Both the position numbers and the translations under genes were made by a program. Shown piece after piece: positions 27,613-36,886 of a stretch of 64,000 bases of DNA. Below the pieces are notes generated by a model. The model was not told where the DNA came from and did not search any database. It worked only from the letters and a program-made list of their open reading frames with translations. The first letter of the stretch is position 1, and every line of letters begins with the position of its first letter. The stretch is taken from the NCBI RefSeq assembly GCF_014137975.1, contig NZ_JACGWZ010000003.1, forward strand, positions 337,501-401,500. The letters are read 5' to 3'. This DNA is from Halosaccharopolyspora lacisalsi (GTDB lineage: Bacteria; Actinomycetota; Actinomycetes; Mycobacteriales; Pseudonocardiaceae).

Positions 27613-28021
27613 CCGGGCGCCGGCTACGCTGGTCGACTCCAACGCCTTGCTGGATCTTGTGATTGCGGAGGCCGACTGGGTGCAGTGGTCGGCGTCCGCG
27701 CTTGAGCGGGCGGCCAACGAGGGACCACTCGTGATCAAACCCTTGATCTTCGCCGAAGTCTCGGTGCGCTTCCCGACGGTGGAGGAAGTCGAAGAGGCGT
27801 TTCCGGAAGACTACTTCCTCCGAACTCCGCTCCCGTGGTCGGCGGCGTTCTTGGCGGGCAAGTGCTTCCAGGACCACCGCAAGCGTGGCGGACGGAAGCA
27901 CGCACCTCTCCCGGACTCCTTCATCGGAGCGCACGCGGCCGTGAGCAAGTTGAGGCTGCTGACGCGCGATGCCCGTCGTTACCGCACGTACTTCCCCACC
28001 GTGGAGCTCATCGCGCCGTAG
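27596..28021 (+). CDS. PIN-domain toxin paired with the AbrB-type antitoxin
   Basis: 141 residues from GTG 27596, overlapping the antitoxin by 17 nt. Four acidic PIN residues are in place: Asp14 ([10 protein letters not shown]), Glu54 ([10 protein letters not shown]), Asp107 ([12 protein letters not shown]) and Asp125 ([14 protein letters not shown]). A single-strand RNase is expected, with RNA target unknown. The module lies just before ndk, whose own Shine-Dalgarno and spacing of about 100 nt suggest separate transcription. Confidence 0.85.
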   Translation: MESERNRAPATLVDSNALLDLVIAEADWVQWSASALERAANEGPLVIKPLIFAEVSVRFPTVEEVEEAFPEDYFLRTPLPWSAAFLAGKCFQDHRKRGGRKHAPLPDSFIGAHAAVSKLRLLTRDARRYRTYFPTVELIAP

Positions 28022-28125
28022 CCCCCGCTCGCCGGGGACGGCCACGTGCGTCGATACGCTGGGGGACGAATCGGGCGCAGGCGGTTCGACGGACGTGCGC
28101 CCCCGATATCGAAGGAGACACGCCC

Positions 28126-28542
28126 GTGAGTGAACGTACGCTGGTGCTGATCAAGCCCGACGGTGTCGAGCGCGGCCTCGTCGGCGAGGTGATCGGTCGT
28201 ATCGAGCGCAAGGGTCTGAAGCTGGTCGAGATGGACCTGCGCCGGGTCGACCGCAAGCTCGCCGAGCAGCACTACGCCGAGCACGACGGCAAGCCGTTCT
28301 TCGAGTCGCTGCTGGAGTTCATCACCTCCGGCCCGGTCGTGGCGGCCGTCGTGGAGGGACCGCACGCGATCTCGGCGTTCCGGCAGCTCGCCGGCGGCAC
28401 CGACCCGGTGGGCAAGGCCGCCCCCGGCAGCCTGCGCGGCGACTACGGCCTCGAGGTCCAGTACAACCTGGTGCACGGCTCGGACTCGGTCGAGTCCGCC
28501 GAGCGCGAGCTCAAGCTGTGGTTCCCGGAGCTGCAGGCATGA
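28126..28542 (+). CDS. ndk: Nucleoside diphosphate kinase
   Basis: 138 residues from GTG 28126, with GAAGGAG 9 nt upstream. The phosphohistidine His117 lies in [15 protein letters not shown], and the N-terminal beta strand/KPD motif ([14 protein letters not shown]) binds nucleotide. The length is standard. It balances NTP pools by ping-pong phosphate transfer. The stop overlaps the next gene start (ATGA), so the acetyltransferase is co-translated. Confidence 0.97.
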   Translation: MSERTLVLIKPDGVERGLVGEVIGRIERKGLKLVEMDLRRVDRKLAEQHYAEHDGKPFFESLLEFITSGPVVAAVVEGPHAISAFRQLAGGTDPVGKAAPGSLRGDYGLEVQYNLVHGSDSVESAERELKLWFPELQA

Positions 28543-29075
28543 GCGAGCCGGACTTCACCAGTGGTCCGCACCGGGTCGACCAACCGCATCCGGAACTGTC
28601 CACGGCGCTGACCGACCTGCTGGGGCGGGTCACGGTCGCGGGTGGGGCGACCGGATTCACGGCGACCACCGAGCTCGAAACCATCACCGGCGTCGTCGAG
28701 AACGTCATCGGAGATCTGTCGGTGCGCCCGAAGCGTCGGCACATGCTCACGTCGGGCCAGGCTCACGCGCTGGCGGGTGCTGTCGTCCTGCGTCCGGGTG
28801 AGCTGCCCGTGCGACAGCACCACGCCGAGATCGAGTGGTTGCTGGTCGATCCCGACGTGCAGGGGCGGGGACTGGGCGCGACGCTGCTCGACGCCGCCGT
28901 GTCCCACGCCCAGGCACTGGGGCTGGCGCAACTGAGCCTGACCACCCGCTCCGGTCAGGAGCTGGAGGAGTTCTACGCAGACCGGGGCTGGACCGAGCGT
29001 GGCCGGTGGCCGGGTGCGCTGCGCGTCGGTGATGACGACCAGCGCGACCAGGTCTGGTTCACCCGCGAGGTCTGA
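28539..29075 (+). CDS. GNAT-family N-acetyltransferase
   Basis: 178 residues from ATG 28539, which overlaps the ndk stop by 4 bp. The GNAT core lies in the second half: the strand [13 protein letters not shown], then the acetyl-CoA loop [17 protein letters not shown] (about 108-124), then [26 protein letters not shown], a classical motif A/B arrangement. The first 60 residues are a helical lead. No substrate can be named. Coupling to ndk is seen directly; its meaning is not known. Confidence 0.8.
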   Translation: MSEPDFTSGPHRVDQPHPELSTALTDLLGRVTVAGGATGFTATTELETITGVVENVIGDLSVRPKRRHMLTSGQAHALAGAVVLRPGELPVRQHHAEIEWLLVDPDVQGRGLGATLLDAAVSHAQALGLAQLSLTTRSGQELEEFYADRGWTERGRWPGALRVGDDDQRDQVWFTREV

Positions 29076-29124
29076 GGCGGCGCGAGAGCGTCCGAGCCGT
29101 GCGACGGGCGCGCGGTGCGGGAAC

Positions 29125-29130
29125 TATCCT
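29125..29130 (+). promoter_or_regulatory. -10 box (TATCCT) of the radical SAM gene
   Basis: TATCCT ends 6 nt before GTG 29137 with no Shine-Dalgarno between, consistent with a leaderless transcript. Confidence 0.5.
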
Positions 29131-29136
29131 GACCGC

Positions 29137-31104
29137 GTGCCCGTCGAGTCCGTCTTCGAACGCCTGGAACCGCTGCTGCCGCGGGTGTCCAAGCCCGTCC
29201 AGTACGTGGGTGGTGAACCCAACTCCACCGTCAAGGACTGGGACACCGTCGCTGTGCGGTGGTGCCTGATGTACCCGGACGCCTACGAGGTGGGGTTGCC
29301 CAACCAGGGCGTCATGATCCTCTACGAGCTGCTCAACGAGCGTTCCGACGCCCTCGCCGAACGCGCCTACTCGGTGTGGCCGGACCTCGAGGCGCTGATG
29401 CGCGAACACGACGTTCCCCAGTTCACCGTCGACGGCCACCGCCCGGTCGGCGCCTTCGACGTGGTGGGGGTCAGCTTCGCCACCGAACTCGGCTACACCA
29501 ATCTGCTCACCGCCCTGGACCTGGCGGGTATCCCGCTGTACGCGACCGAGCGCACGGACGAGCATCCCGTCGTGCTGGGTGGCGGGCACGCCGCCTTCAA
29601 CCCCGAGCCCGTCGCGGACTTCCTCGACGCCGTGGTGCTCGGCGACGGCGAGGAAGCCGTCCTGGAGGTCACCGACGTACTTCGGCGGTTCGACTCCGAG
29701 GGCCGTCCCGGCGGCAGGGAGGAGCTCCTGCTGAGGCTGGCCGAGACGGACGGCGTCTACGTGCCGGCGCTCTACGAGGTGAGCTATCTGCCCGACGGGC
29801 GGATCGGTGAGGTGGCACCCACCCACCGGCGCGCGCCGTATCGGGTGTTCAAGCGCACCACGAGCGATCTCGACGAGTGGCCGTACCCGAAGCAGCCGCT
29901 GGTGCCGTTGGCGGAGAGCGTGCACGAGCGCATGAGCGTGGAGATATTCCGGGGTTGTACGCGCGGGTGCCGGTTCTGCCAGGCGGGAATGATCACCAGG
30001 CCGGTGCGGGAGCGCTCCGCGGAGGGCATCGGCGACATGGTTCAGTGCGGCCTCCAGGCCAGCGGCTTCGACGAGGTCGGCCTGCTGTCGCTGAGCTCGG
30101 CCGACCACTCCGAGATCGGTGAGATCACCAAGGGCCTGGCCGACCGGTACGAGGGCACCAACACCGGGCTGTCGCTGCCCTCCACCAGGGTGGACGCCTT
30201 CAACGTCGACCTCGCCGACGAGCTCTCCCGCAACGGTCGGCGGTCGGGCCTGACGTTCGCACCGGAGGGCGGTAGTGAGCGAATCCGCCGAGTGATCAAC
30301 AAGATGGTCTCCGAGCAGGAACTGATCAGCACTGTGACCACCGCGTTCGTCCACGGATGGCGCCAGGTCAAGCTGTACTTCATGTGCGGTCTGCCGAGCG
30401 AGACCGACGAGGACGTGCTCCAGATCGCCGCGATGGCCAAGGAGGTCATCCGGGCCGGTCGCAGGGCCGCCGGGCGCGACGACATCCGTTGCACGATCTC
30501 CATCGGCGGATTCGTGCCCAAGCCCCACACGCCCTTCCAGTGGGCCGCGCAGTGCGATCCCGAGACGGTCAACGAACGACTGCGCAAGCTTCGTCGGACG
30601 GTCCGGGCCGATCGTCGTCTCGGCCGCAGCATCGGTGTGCGCTACCACGACGGCAGGCCCTCCTTGATCGAGGGACTGCTCTCGCGCGGTGACCGCAGGC
30701 TCGGCCGAGTCATCGAGCGCGTGTGGCGCGAGGGCGGTCGTTTCGACGGATGGAACGAGTACTTCTCCTTCGAGCAGTGGATGAGGTGCGCACGCGAGGA
30801 GTTGGCTCCGTTCGGCGTGGGGCCGGACTGGTTCACCACGCGTGAGCGCACCGCGGAGGAGGTCCTGCCGTGGGACCACCTCGACTCGGGGCTGGACAAG
30901 GAGTGGCTCTGGACGGACTGGACGGACGCGCTGCATGGCCGTGAGCAGGACGACTGCCGCTGGACGCCGTGCTTCGACTGCGGGGTGTGCCCGACCATGG
31001 GCACCGACATCGAGGTGGGGCCCTCGGGACGTCCGCTGCTGCCCATCACGCCCGTCGGTTCGTCGTCGCCGGTACGGAACCCGGACCTGTCCCCGTCGGA
31101 ATGA
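29137..31104 (+). CDS. B12-binding-type radical SAM protein (TIGR03960-like)
   Basis: 655 residues from GTG 29137. The N-terminal part (about 40-230) resembles a cobalamin-binding Rossmann domain without a clear DxHxxG motif. The radical SAM core has the [4Fe-4S] cysteines C274, C278 and C281 (GCTRGCRFCQAG) and the SAM-binding stretches that follow (EVGLLSLSSADHSE, FAPEGGSERIRRVINK). A C-terminal extension ends with DCRWTPCFDCGVCP, possibly ligating a second cluster. This is the uncharacterised family that in actinobacteria and firmicutes lies beside a DUF2344 protein and rne/rng. That is the case here, with DUF2344 next. RNA or tRNA modification is a reasonable but unproved guess. Confidence 0.85.
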   Translation: MPVESVFERLEPLLPRVSKPVQYVGGEPNSTVKDWDTVAVRWCLMYPDAYEVGLPNQGVMILYELLNERSDALAERAYSVWPDLEALMREHDVPQFTVDGHRPVGAFDVVGVSFATELGYTNLLTALDLAGIPLYATERTDEHPVVLGGGHAAFNPEPVADFLDAVVLGDGEEAVLEVTDVLRRFDSEGRPGGREELLLRLAETDGVYVPALYEVSYLPDGRIGEVAPTHRRAPYRVFKRTTSDLDEWPYPKQPLVPLAESVHERMSVEIFRGCTRGCRFCQAGMITRPVRERSAEGIGDMVQCGLQASGFDEVGLLSLSSADHSEIGEITKGLADRYEGTNTGLSLPSTRVDAFNVDLADELSRNGRRSGLTFAPEGGSERIRRVINKMVSEQELISTVTTAFVHGWRQVKLYFMCGLPSETDEDVLQIAAMAKEVIRAGRRAAGRDDIRCTISIGGFVPKPHTPFQWAAQCDPETVNERLRKLRRTVRADRRLGRSIGVRYHDGRPSLIEGLLSRGDRRLGRVIERVWREGGRFDGWNEYFSFEQWMRCAREELAPFGVGPDWFTTRERTAEEVLPWDHLDSGLDKEWLWTDWTDALHGREQDDCRWTPCFDCGVCPTMGTDIEVGPSGRPLLPITPVGSSSPVRNPDLSPSE

Positions 31105-31256
31105 GGGCCCGCCGGTTGCACGGTCTCGTGCTCCGACGACTCCGTGTGGCGCCGTCGGCACCCCGACCGCTCGTCGGCGGTGGACGTCTTGCCGGTAGGG
31201 TGTTCGGGAAGAGTACGGTCCATCAGCAGACCGGCGAGACCCCGGGGAGCGCGTCG

Positions 31257-32099
31257 GTGAGTCGGCATCAACCCACTTCGCCCGCCGCATCGGTCCAGAA
31301 GCTGCGGCTGCGTTACGCCAAGCGGGGTCGGCTGCGCTTCACCTCGCATCGCGACCTCGCTCGTGCTTTCGAACGTGGGTTGCGCCGCGCGGGTGTTCCG
31401 ATGGCGCACTCACGGGGCTTCACTCCGCACCCCAAGGTATCCTGGGCGGGTGCGGTACCGACCGGAGCTGCCAGCGAGGCGGAGTACGTCGAGATCCATC
31501 TCGCCGAGCAGGTGGATCCGCTGAAGCTACACGAGCAGTTGCGGTGGGTACTTCCCACCGGGATGGATCTGCTGGACGTGGTGCCCGCGGGGTCCGATTC
31601 GCTGGCTGACCGGCTGGAGGCCGGGCTGTGGCGCATCGAGCTTCCCGGCGTGCGGGTGGCCGAACTGCGCTCGGCGGTGGCACGCTTGATGGAGGCGCCC
31701 ACGGTCGAGGTCGAACGGATGACCAAGAACGGCCGCCGTAGTCTGGACGCACGGGCCGCGGTGATCAGTGCCGAGGTGCACGAGGGGACACCCTCCTGCG
31801 AGGAATTGATCGCGCTGCGTGTTCGTGAATCCGAGTCCGATGCGGATATGGACGATCGGGCGAAAGATTCGGAACCATATGGGATACTCGTAACGGTCGT
31901 ACGGCAGGCAACACCGGTCGTACGACCCGACGACGTACTGAGTGCTCTTCGCGTCGTCGCCGGTCCGGTCCTGCCGGTAGTCGCGCGAGCGACCCGGTTG
32001 CGGCAGGGGCGGCTCGACGAACGAGGAGAGCTTACCGACCCGTTGGCCCAGGACAGGGTAGCGGCCGGAGCCCGACGAGGTGAGTTCCCCGTCGGGTGA
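31257..32099 (+). CDS. TIGR03936/DUF2344 protein, partner of the radical SAM protein
   Basis: 280 residues. GTG 31257 has GGGGAG 7 nt upstream, and a TAGGGT -10 candidate (31196-31201) precedes it, so it is preferred over longer frames back to 31104. The core motif KLRLRYAKRGRLRFTSHRDL, then ERGLRRAGVPMAHSRGFTPHPK, identifies the family, often fused to the C terminus of TIGR03960 proteins in other phyla. It is soluble with no known activity. Its position between the radical SAM gene and rne is conserved, pointing to RNA-related work. The C-terminal 60 residues form a mixed strand/helix tail. Confidence 0.85.
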   Translation: MSRHQPTSPAASVQKLRLRYAKRGRLRFTSHRDLARAFERGLRRAGVPMAHSRGFTPHPKVSWAGAVPTGAASEAEYVEIHLAEQVDPLKLHEQLRWVLPTGMDLLDVVPAGSDSLADRLEAGLWRIELPGVRVAELRSAVARLMEAPTVEVERMTKNGRRSLDARAAVISAEVHEGTPSCEELIALRVRESESDADMDDRAKDSEPYGILVTVVRQATPVVRPDDVLSALRVVAGPVLPVVARATRLRQGRLDERGELTDPLAQDRVAAGARRGEFPVG

Positions 32100-32271
32100 C
32101 GGACTCGGTGAGCAGGCGCCGTCGGCCCCGTCGTGAGACTTCGACGAACGTCGGGACCTCGGGGAACCGAAGAATTGCCGTCACCGGCGGGTGGCGGAGA
32201 CCGAAGATCGTAGAAGGTCCCTGTGTGGCCGCGTCCTGTACGCAGGATGCGCCCGGGGGCGAAGGAGCTGG

Positions 32272-35200
32272 ATGTTGAACATGGAAACGCCCGCTGGAAG
32301 TGCCAGCGGGCCATCGACCACACCCGCTGGGGATGGCTCGCAGGCAGAGTCGACTACATTCGAGTTGCCCCCTAAACTGCGGGTTCACGCGCTGGCGAAG
32401 TTGCTGGGTACCAGCAGTCGGGAGATCATCACGACGCTGGGTTCGCTGGGTGAGTCCGTGCGCAGTGCGCAGGCGAACATCAGCCGTGAACTCGCGTTAC
32501 GAGTGGTCCACACGCTTCGCCCGCACGCCGACGAGGCGGAGCGGACGTCCGAGTCGCGGGAGGAGCCCGGCGAGACCGCTGCGCCGACTCCGGCTGCCGA
32601 AGCGACCGCGGAGACGGCCGAAGCGAGCACGGCGGTGGCCACCGACAGTGCACAGGCTGCTCCGGTCGCGCCTGCTCTGCAGGCGATGTTTCTGGCACCG
32701 GAGCCGCCGCCGGCCAACCAGGAAGCGCCTGTCCGCGACGAGCCCGAGCAGCCCGTGAGCGAGCAGTCTCCCCCCGCGGGGAGTCCGAGCGAGGAGCCTC
32801 CGTCCGCGGAGGCGCCGCCCGCGGAGACACCGAGCGAGTCCTCGGACGCTTCGGAGGGGACGGCGGAGGACGAGGAAGAGTACATCGGGCGCCGTCGTCG
32901 GCGGCGTGGCCGCAGGGGACGTGGCCGCGGACGTGGTGGTGACGGAGAGCAGGCCGATTCCACCGACCCGAACGCCGAGCCCTCCGAGGAGGCCCCTTCC
33001 GAGGAGGCCGACAAACCGGAGAAGGCCGAGAAGCCCGACAAGGCCGACAAGGCCGAGCGCGTCGGTAAGCAGAGCAAGAAGGACAAGAAGAACAAGGGCG
33101 GTGAGTCGGCGGGCAAGAAGAAGGACAAGTCCGCCGAGACCACCGATGAGCAGAGCGGTTCCGCTCAGCCCGCCGAGAGCGAGGCGCAGGAGGATCCCGG
33201 CGAGGCCGTGTCGAGCCGTCGCAGGCGTCGGCGCCGCCGCAAGGGTTCGGGTGGTGACGGTGACGGCAGTACCCGTGAGGACGATCCGCCGAACACCGTC
33301 GTGCACGTCCGTGAGACCACCGAGGCCGAGCGGCACGACAACGCCACGGACGAGGTCCGGGCGATCAAGGGTTCGACGCGCCTGGAAGCCAAGCGGCAGC
33401 GTCGCCGGGACGGGCGCGACACCGGGAAGCGGCGCGCTCCGGTGCTGTCGGAGTCGGAGTTCCTCGCCCGACGCGAGTCGGTGGAGCGCCGGATGGTCGT
33501 GCGCGAGCAGGGCGATCAGACACAGGTCGCGGTGCTCGAGGACCAGGTACTGGTGGAGAACTTCGTGACCTCGTCCGACACCGGTTCGCTGGTCGGCAAC
33601 GTCTACCTGGGCAGGGTGCAGAACGTCCTGCCGAGCATGGAGGCGGCCTTCGTCGACATCGGCAAGGGCCGCAACGCGGTGCTCTACGCGGGTGAGGTGG
33701 ACTGGGACGCCGCCGGGCTGGCCGGTAAGGCCCGCAGGATCGAGCAGGCGCTCTCCACCGGTGACAACGTGCTCGTCCAGGTCACCAAGGAACCGTTGGG
33801 GCACAAGGGCGCCCGGTTGACCACCCAGGTCAGTCTTCCCGGCCGGTTCCTGGTCTACGTGCCCGGTGGTGGAGCGACCGGGATCAGTCGCAAGCTGCCG
33901 GACAACGAGCGCAAGCGGCTCAAGGAGATTCTCGGGCGGATCGTGCCGGAGAACTCGGGCGTGATCATCCGGACGGCCTCCGAGGGCACCAGCGAGCAGG
34001 CGCTGGAGCGCGACGTCCTCCGGCTGGAGGCCCAGTGGGAGATCATCAAGGAACGGGCCGAGGCACCGAAGGCGCAGGGACCACAGCTGCTCTACGAGGA
34101 GCCGGACCTGCTGATCAAGGTGGTGCGTGACCTGTTCACCGAGGACTTCTCCTCGCTGACGGTGCAGGGCAACGACGCGTGGGACACGATCGAGGCCTAC
34201 GTGCAGCACGTCGCTCCCGAGCTGATGCCGCGCCTGATCAAGCACACCGGTCCCAAGGACGTCTTCGCCGAGCAGCGCATCGACGAGCAGATCACCAAGG
34301 CCCTCGACCGCAAGGTCTGGTTGCCCTCCGGTGGCTACCTGGTCATCGACCGTACCGAGGCCATGACGGTCATCGACGTCAACACCGGCAAGTTCACGGG
34401 TTCCGGTGGCAATCTCGAGGAGACGGTCACCAAGAACAACCTGGAGTCGGCCGAGGAGATCGTGCGCCAGCTGCGGCTGCGCGACATCGGCGGCATCATC
34501 GTGATCGACTTCATCGACATGGTGCTGGAGTCCAACCGCGACCTGGTGCTGCGTCGTCTGACCGAGTGCCTGGGCAGGGACCGCACGCGGCACCAGGTCG
34601 CGGAGGTCACCTCGCTCGGACTGGTGCAGATGACCCGCAAGCGGGTGGGAACCGGGCTGCTGGAGGCATACAGCAGCACCTGTGAACACTGCCGCGGTCG
34701 TGGGGTGCTGGTGACGACGGAACTGGTCGACCACTCCCAGCACGTCCACGCCACCAACGGAACCGGCAACGGGTCCGGCGGAGGATCGCGTCGTGGCCGC
34801 CAGCGCAAGAAGGGGGCACAGCAGGAGTCCCCGGCCGACACGACGGCCGCCCCGGCCCACGAGGTCGCGAGCGGGGACAAGCAGCCGGAGCCGGCCGTTG
34901 CCGGGCAACCCGAACGCGAAACGGGCGAGCGAGACCGGCCGCGGCAGCGCAAGCGGTCCAAGGGCGAGTCCAAGGGCGAGCCCAAGGAATCCACCTCGGC
35001 GCCGGCCGGTGCGGAGCAGAGTGCCCCCGCCGTCCAGGAGGCTGCTCCGGTCCAAGAGGCTGAGAAGGCTTCCCCCGCCCCGGAGGTTGCTCCGGCCGAG
35101 GAGGCTCCCCCGGCCCAGGAGGCTGCTCCGGAGCGGGAGGCTGCTCCGACCCCGGAGGCTTCTCCCGAACAGGAGACTTCTGACTCCCGGGAGACGCCCG

Positions 35201-35418
35201 CGAGCCGCCCGAAGCGGCGCAAGGTGAGCAGGGCGGCCGGCAGTGTCGGTTCGGCACCGACACCGGTGGTCGTGGCACCGAACGCCACGCCGGAGTCCGG
35301 GGCGGAGTCCACCGACTCGGACGAGCGGACCGACAGTGGTGCCGTGCAGGTCACCACCAAGGCGGCGCGTCGTTCGAGCCGCCGTTCCTCCGGCCGCTCC
35401 GCGGGACCGCCCGCCTAG
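32272..35418 (+). CDS. rne: Rne/Rng family ribonuclease E/G with IF2_N-like domain
   Basis: 1048 residues from ATG 32272, with GGAG 4 nt upstream. Order: an IF2_N-like helical domain (36-83, KLRVHALAKLLGTSSREIIT..LGESV); an acidic/Pro/Ala-rich region with two [11 protein letters not shown] blocks (about 85-400); an S1 domain (about 425-490); the RNase E catalytic core with metal ligands in MTVIDVNTGKF and GIIVIDFIDM (about 695-750); the zinc-link CEHCRGRG (about 804-811); and an Arg/Pro/Ala-rich degradosome-type tail. It initiates mRNA decay and rRNA/tRNA maturation. A 9-bp hairpin (32289-32297/32303-32311) sits in the first codons. A strong terminator follows. Confidence 0.93.
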   Translation: MLNMETPAGSASGPSTTPAGDGSQAESTTFELPPKLRVHALAKLLGTSSREIITTLGSLGESVRSAQANISRELALRVVHTLRPHADEAERTSESREEPGETAAPTPAAEATAETAEASTAVATDSAQAAPVAPALQAMFLAPEPPPANQEAPVRDEPEQPVSEQSPPAGSPSEEPPSAEAPPAETPSESSDASEGTAEDEEEYIGRRRRRRGRRGRGRGRGGDGEQADSTDPNAEPSEEAPSEEADKPEKAEKPDKADKAERVGKQSKKDKKNKGGESAGKKKDKSAETTDEQSGSAQPAESEAQEDPGEAVSSRRRRRRRRKGSGGDGDGSTREDDPPNTVVHVRETTEAERHDNATDEVRAIKGSTRLEAKRQRRRDGRDTGKRRAPVLSESEFLARRESVERRMVVREQGDQTQVAVLEDQVLVENFVTSSDTGSLVGNVYLGRVQNVLPSMEAAFVDIGKGRNAVLYAGEVDWDAAGLAGKARRIEQALSTGDNVLVQVTKEPLGHKGARLTTQVSLPGRFLVYVPGGGATGISRKLPDNERKRLKEILGRIVPENSGVIIRTASEGTSEQALERDVLRLEAQWEIIKERAEAPKAQGPQLLYEEPDLLIKVVRDLFTEDFSSLTVQGNDAWDTIEAYVQHVAPELMPRLIKHTGPKDVFAEQRIDEQITKALDRKVWLPSGGYLVIDRTEAMTVIDVNTGKFTGSGGNLEETVTKNNLESAEEIVRQLRLRDIGGIIVIDFIDMVLESNRDLVLRRLTECLGRDRTRHQVAEVTSLGLVQMTRKRVGTGLLEAYSSTCEHCRGRGVLVTTELVDHSQHVHATNGTGNGSGGGSRRGRQRKKGAQQESPADTTAAPAHEVASGDKQPEPAVAGQPERETGERDRPRQRKRSKGESKGEPKESTSAPAGAEQSAPAVQEAAPVQEAEKASPAPEVAPAEEAPPAQEAAPEREAAPTPEASPEQETSDSRETPASRPKRRKVSRAAGSVGSAPTPVVVAPNATPESGAESTDSDERTDSGAVQVTTKAARRSSRRSSGRSAGPPA

Positions 35419-35439
35419 GTCATCCGCCGCTCGTTCGTC

Positions 35440-35480
35440 AAGGCCGTGCTTCGTTGAGTCGCCGCGAAGCACGGCCTTTT
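35440..35480 (+). terminator. Intrinsic terminator after rne
   Basis: AAGGCCGTGCTTCG (35440-35453) pairs perfectly with CGAAGCACGGCCTT (35465-35478), with an 11-nt loop, followed by TT then CG. It lies 21 nt after the rne stop. Confidence 0.85.
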
Positions 35481-35590
35481 CGTTGCTCTCCTCGGAGAAC
35501 TGTTCTCTTTCTGTTGTACACACCGTGATCAACTGGTGAGAATTTTTTACGAAAGTGGCGTGAACCATAGCGTCATGTGTGATTTTCCTC

Positions 35591-35615
35591 TACTGTTACC
35601 GGCCAGTACAGTAAC
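35591..35615 (+). promoter_or_regulatory. Candidate operator upstream of the DUF6230 operon
   Basis: TTACCGGCCAGTAC (35596-35609) is an imperfect palindrome around GGCC and is followed by CAGTAAC (35610-35616). The repeated GTTAC/GTAAC words resemble TetR-family sites. No regulator gene is adjacent. The rest of 35481-35670 is AT-richer than its surroundings and holds no gene. Confidence 0.35.
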
Positions 35616-35670
35616 TGAAATCACTCTGGGTGTTCGGTCACACGGTCATCCGGAGTCATGAGGTGACGCG

Positions 35671-36312
35671 ATGGCAGCAGAGAACGAGTCGAACGACGGG
35701 CGAGCGGAAGAGCCCGGACGCGGACGGACCCGTTGGGGACGCTTCGGTCTGGTGATGGGTGTGGGCGTACTCGGCATCGGCGCGCTGTTCACCGGTTTGT
35801 CCCAGGGAGCACTGGCCGCTTCGTTCAGCATTTCCGGAGTGAGCTACAAGGCCTCGGCGGACAAGCTCTCCGCGGAGGGCGTCGTGCAGTACGGCTCCGT
35901 GGACCGCAGTGCGAACAAGGCCCGCCCCGTGCTGGTCAACGGCTTCCGGGACGCCACGCTGGACAACTTCTGCCAGTCGTTCGTGGTCCCCGACATCCCC
36001 GGCGTCGGTGACACGACCGTACGCATCGAAGCACCGGGCAAGGGAGGTTTTCAGGCCAAGAACCTGGTGATCGGCGTCGACACCGTCACCGGTGACCTCA
36101 CGCTGAACAACGTCGAGATCGGCCGCGACGCCGGTAACCTCACGAAGGGTCCCCCCGGCGTGGGAGGCGATTCCGGCGCCTTCGGCATCCAGGCCGACAG
36201 CGCCACCATCGCCGACCTGCGGCAGGTCGCGTGGTCGACGACCGCTTCGACGTTGCGGCTCAACGACGTCAAGATCACCACCAGTACCGGGCGGGAAGCC
36301 GCGTGCTTCTGA
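35671..36312 (+). CDS. DUF6230 exported/membrane-anchored protein
   Basis: 213 residues from ATG 35671, with GAGG 7 nt upstream. A charged N-terminal 22 residues lead to a signal/TM segment (about 25-50, GLVMGVGVLGIGALFTGLSQ and following), then a beta-rich domain (FSISGVSYKASADKLSAEGV, LVNGFRDATLDNFCQSFV) with two cysteines, one at the extreme C terminus (EAACF). This pattern fits DUF6230, a family of surface-type proteins in actinobacteria that occurs with DUF6114, as here. No enzymatic motif. Probably lipid- or wall-associated; the function is unknown. Confidence 0.7.
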   Translation: MAAENESNDGRAEEPGRGRTRWGRFGLVMGVGVLGIGALFTGLSQGALAASFSISGVSYKASADKLSAEGVVQYGSVDRSANKARPVLVNGFRDATLDNFCQSFVVPDIPGVGDTTVRIEAPGKGGFQAKNLVIGVDTVTGDLTLNNVEIGRDAGNLTKGPPGVGGDSGAFGIQADSATIADLRQVAWSTTASTLRLNDVKITTSTGREAACF

Positions 36313-36355
36313 TGTCCGTGAGCGCACGATCCTTCGGGTAGGAGGCGATGAGCCG

Positions 36356-36886
36356 ATGTCCCATGCTTCGACGGACGAGGCGGAAGCGCCCGGCAAGGTA
36401 CGGGTGGGATGGCGGCAGTTCCGGCAGTGGCGCAGGCAGCGGCCGTTCTGGGCCGGTGCGTTCACACTGCTGTCGGCACTGATCCTGCTGTACCCGCCGT
36501 ACGCCTCTTTGAAGTTCGGTGACGCCGTGATATCCCTGCGCACCCTCGGTGGTATCTCGGCGACGGTGATCGGGATCGTGATGGTCATCTGCGGTGTCTC
36601 GTTGTGGATCCGTCCGCAGTTCCGGACGGCCGCGGGGATCGTGACGCTGGTGCTGGCGCTCGTGGCGATCGTGACCGCCAATCTGGGTTCGTTTTTGATC
36701 GGTACGCTCCTCGGTCTCGTCGGCGCCGCGCTGGCACTGTCGTGGTCGCCGAAACCGCCGGAGAAGTCGAAACGATCGAAGCGGAGGAAGCGGCGTGACG
36801 ATTCGGCCGCGGAACCGGAAACCGACTCGGACGAGTGGGAGACGACGCGGTTGCAATCCGTGACGACGCGAGGAGGCGATGCGTGA
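36356..36886 (+). CDS. DUF6114 membrane protein
   Basis: 176 residues from ATG 36356, with GGAGG 10 nt upstream. Basic N terminus (WRQFRQWRRQRPFWAG), four TM segments (about 33-52, 60-85, 92-108, 110-130), then a highly charged cytoplasmic tail with KRSKRRKRRDD. The start and TM spacing match DUF6114, the regular neighbour of DUF6230. The stop overlaps the GTG of the next gene, so the three genes form one coupled operon. Likely a membrane platform for the exported partners; this is inference from context. Confidence 0.7.
   Translation: MSHASTDEAEAPGKVRVGWRQFRQWRRQRPFWAGAFTLLSALILLYPPYASLKFGDAVISLRTLGGISATVIGIVMVICGVSLWIRPQFRTAAGIVTLVLALVAIVTANLGSFLIGTLLGLVGAALALSWSPKPPEKSKRSKRRKRRDDSAAEPETDSDEWETTRLQSVTTRGGDA

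Noticed and set aside
32497-35568. A 1023-codon minus-strand frame opposite rne
   Set aside because: Shadow of a well-supported RNase E gene; low complexity and no domain.
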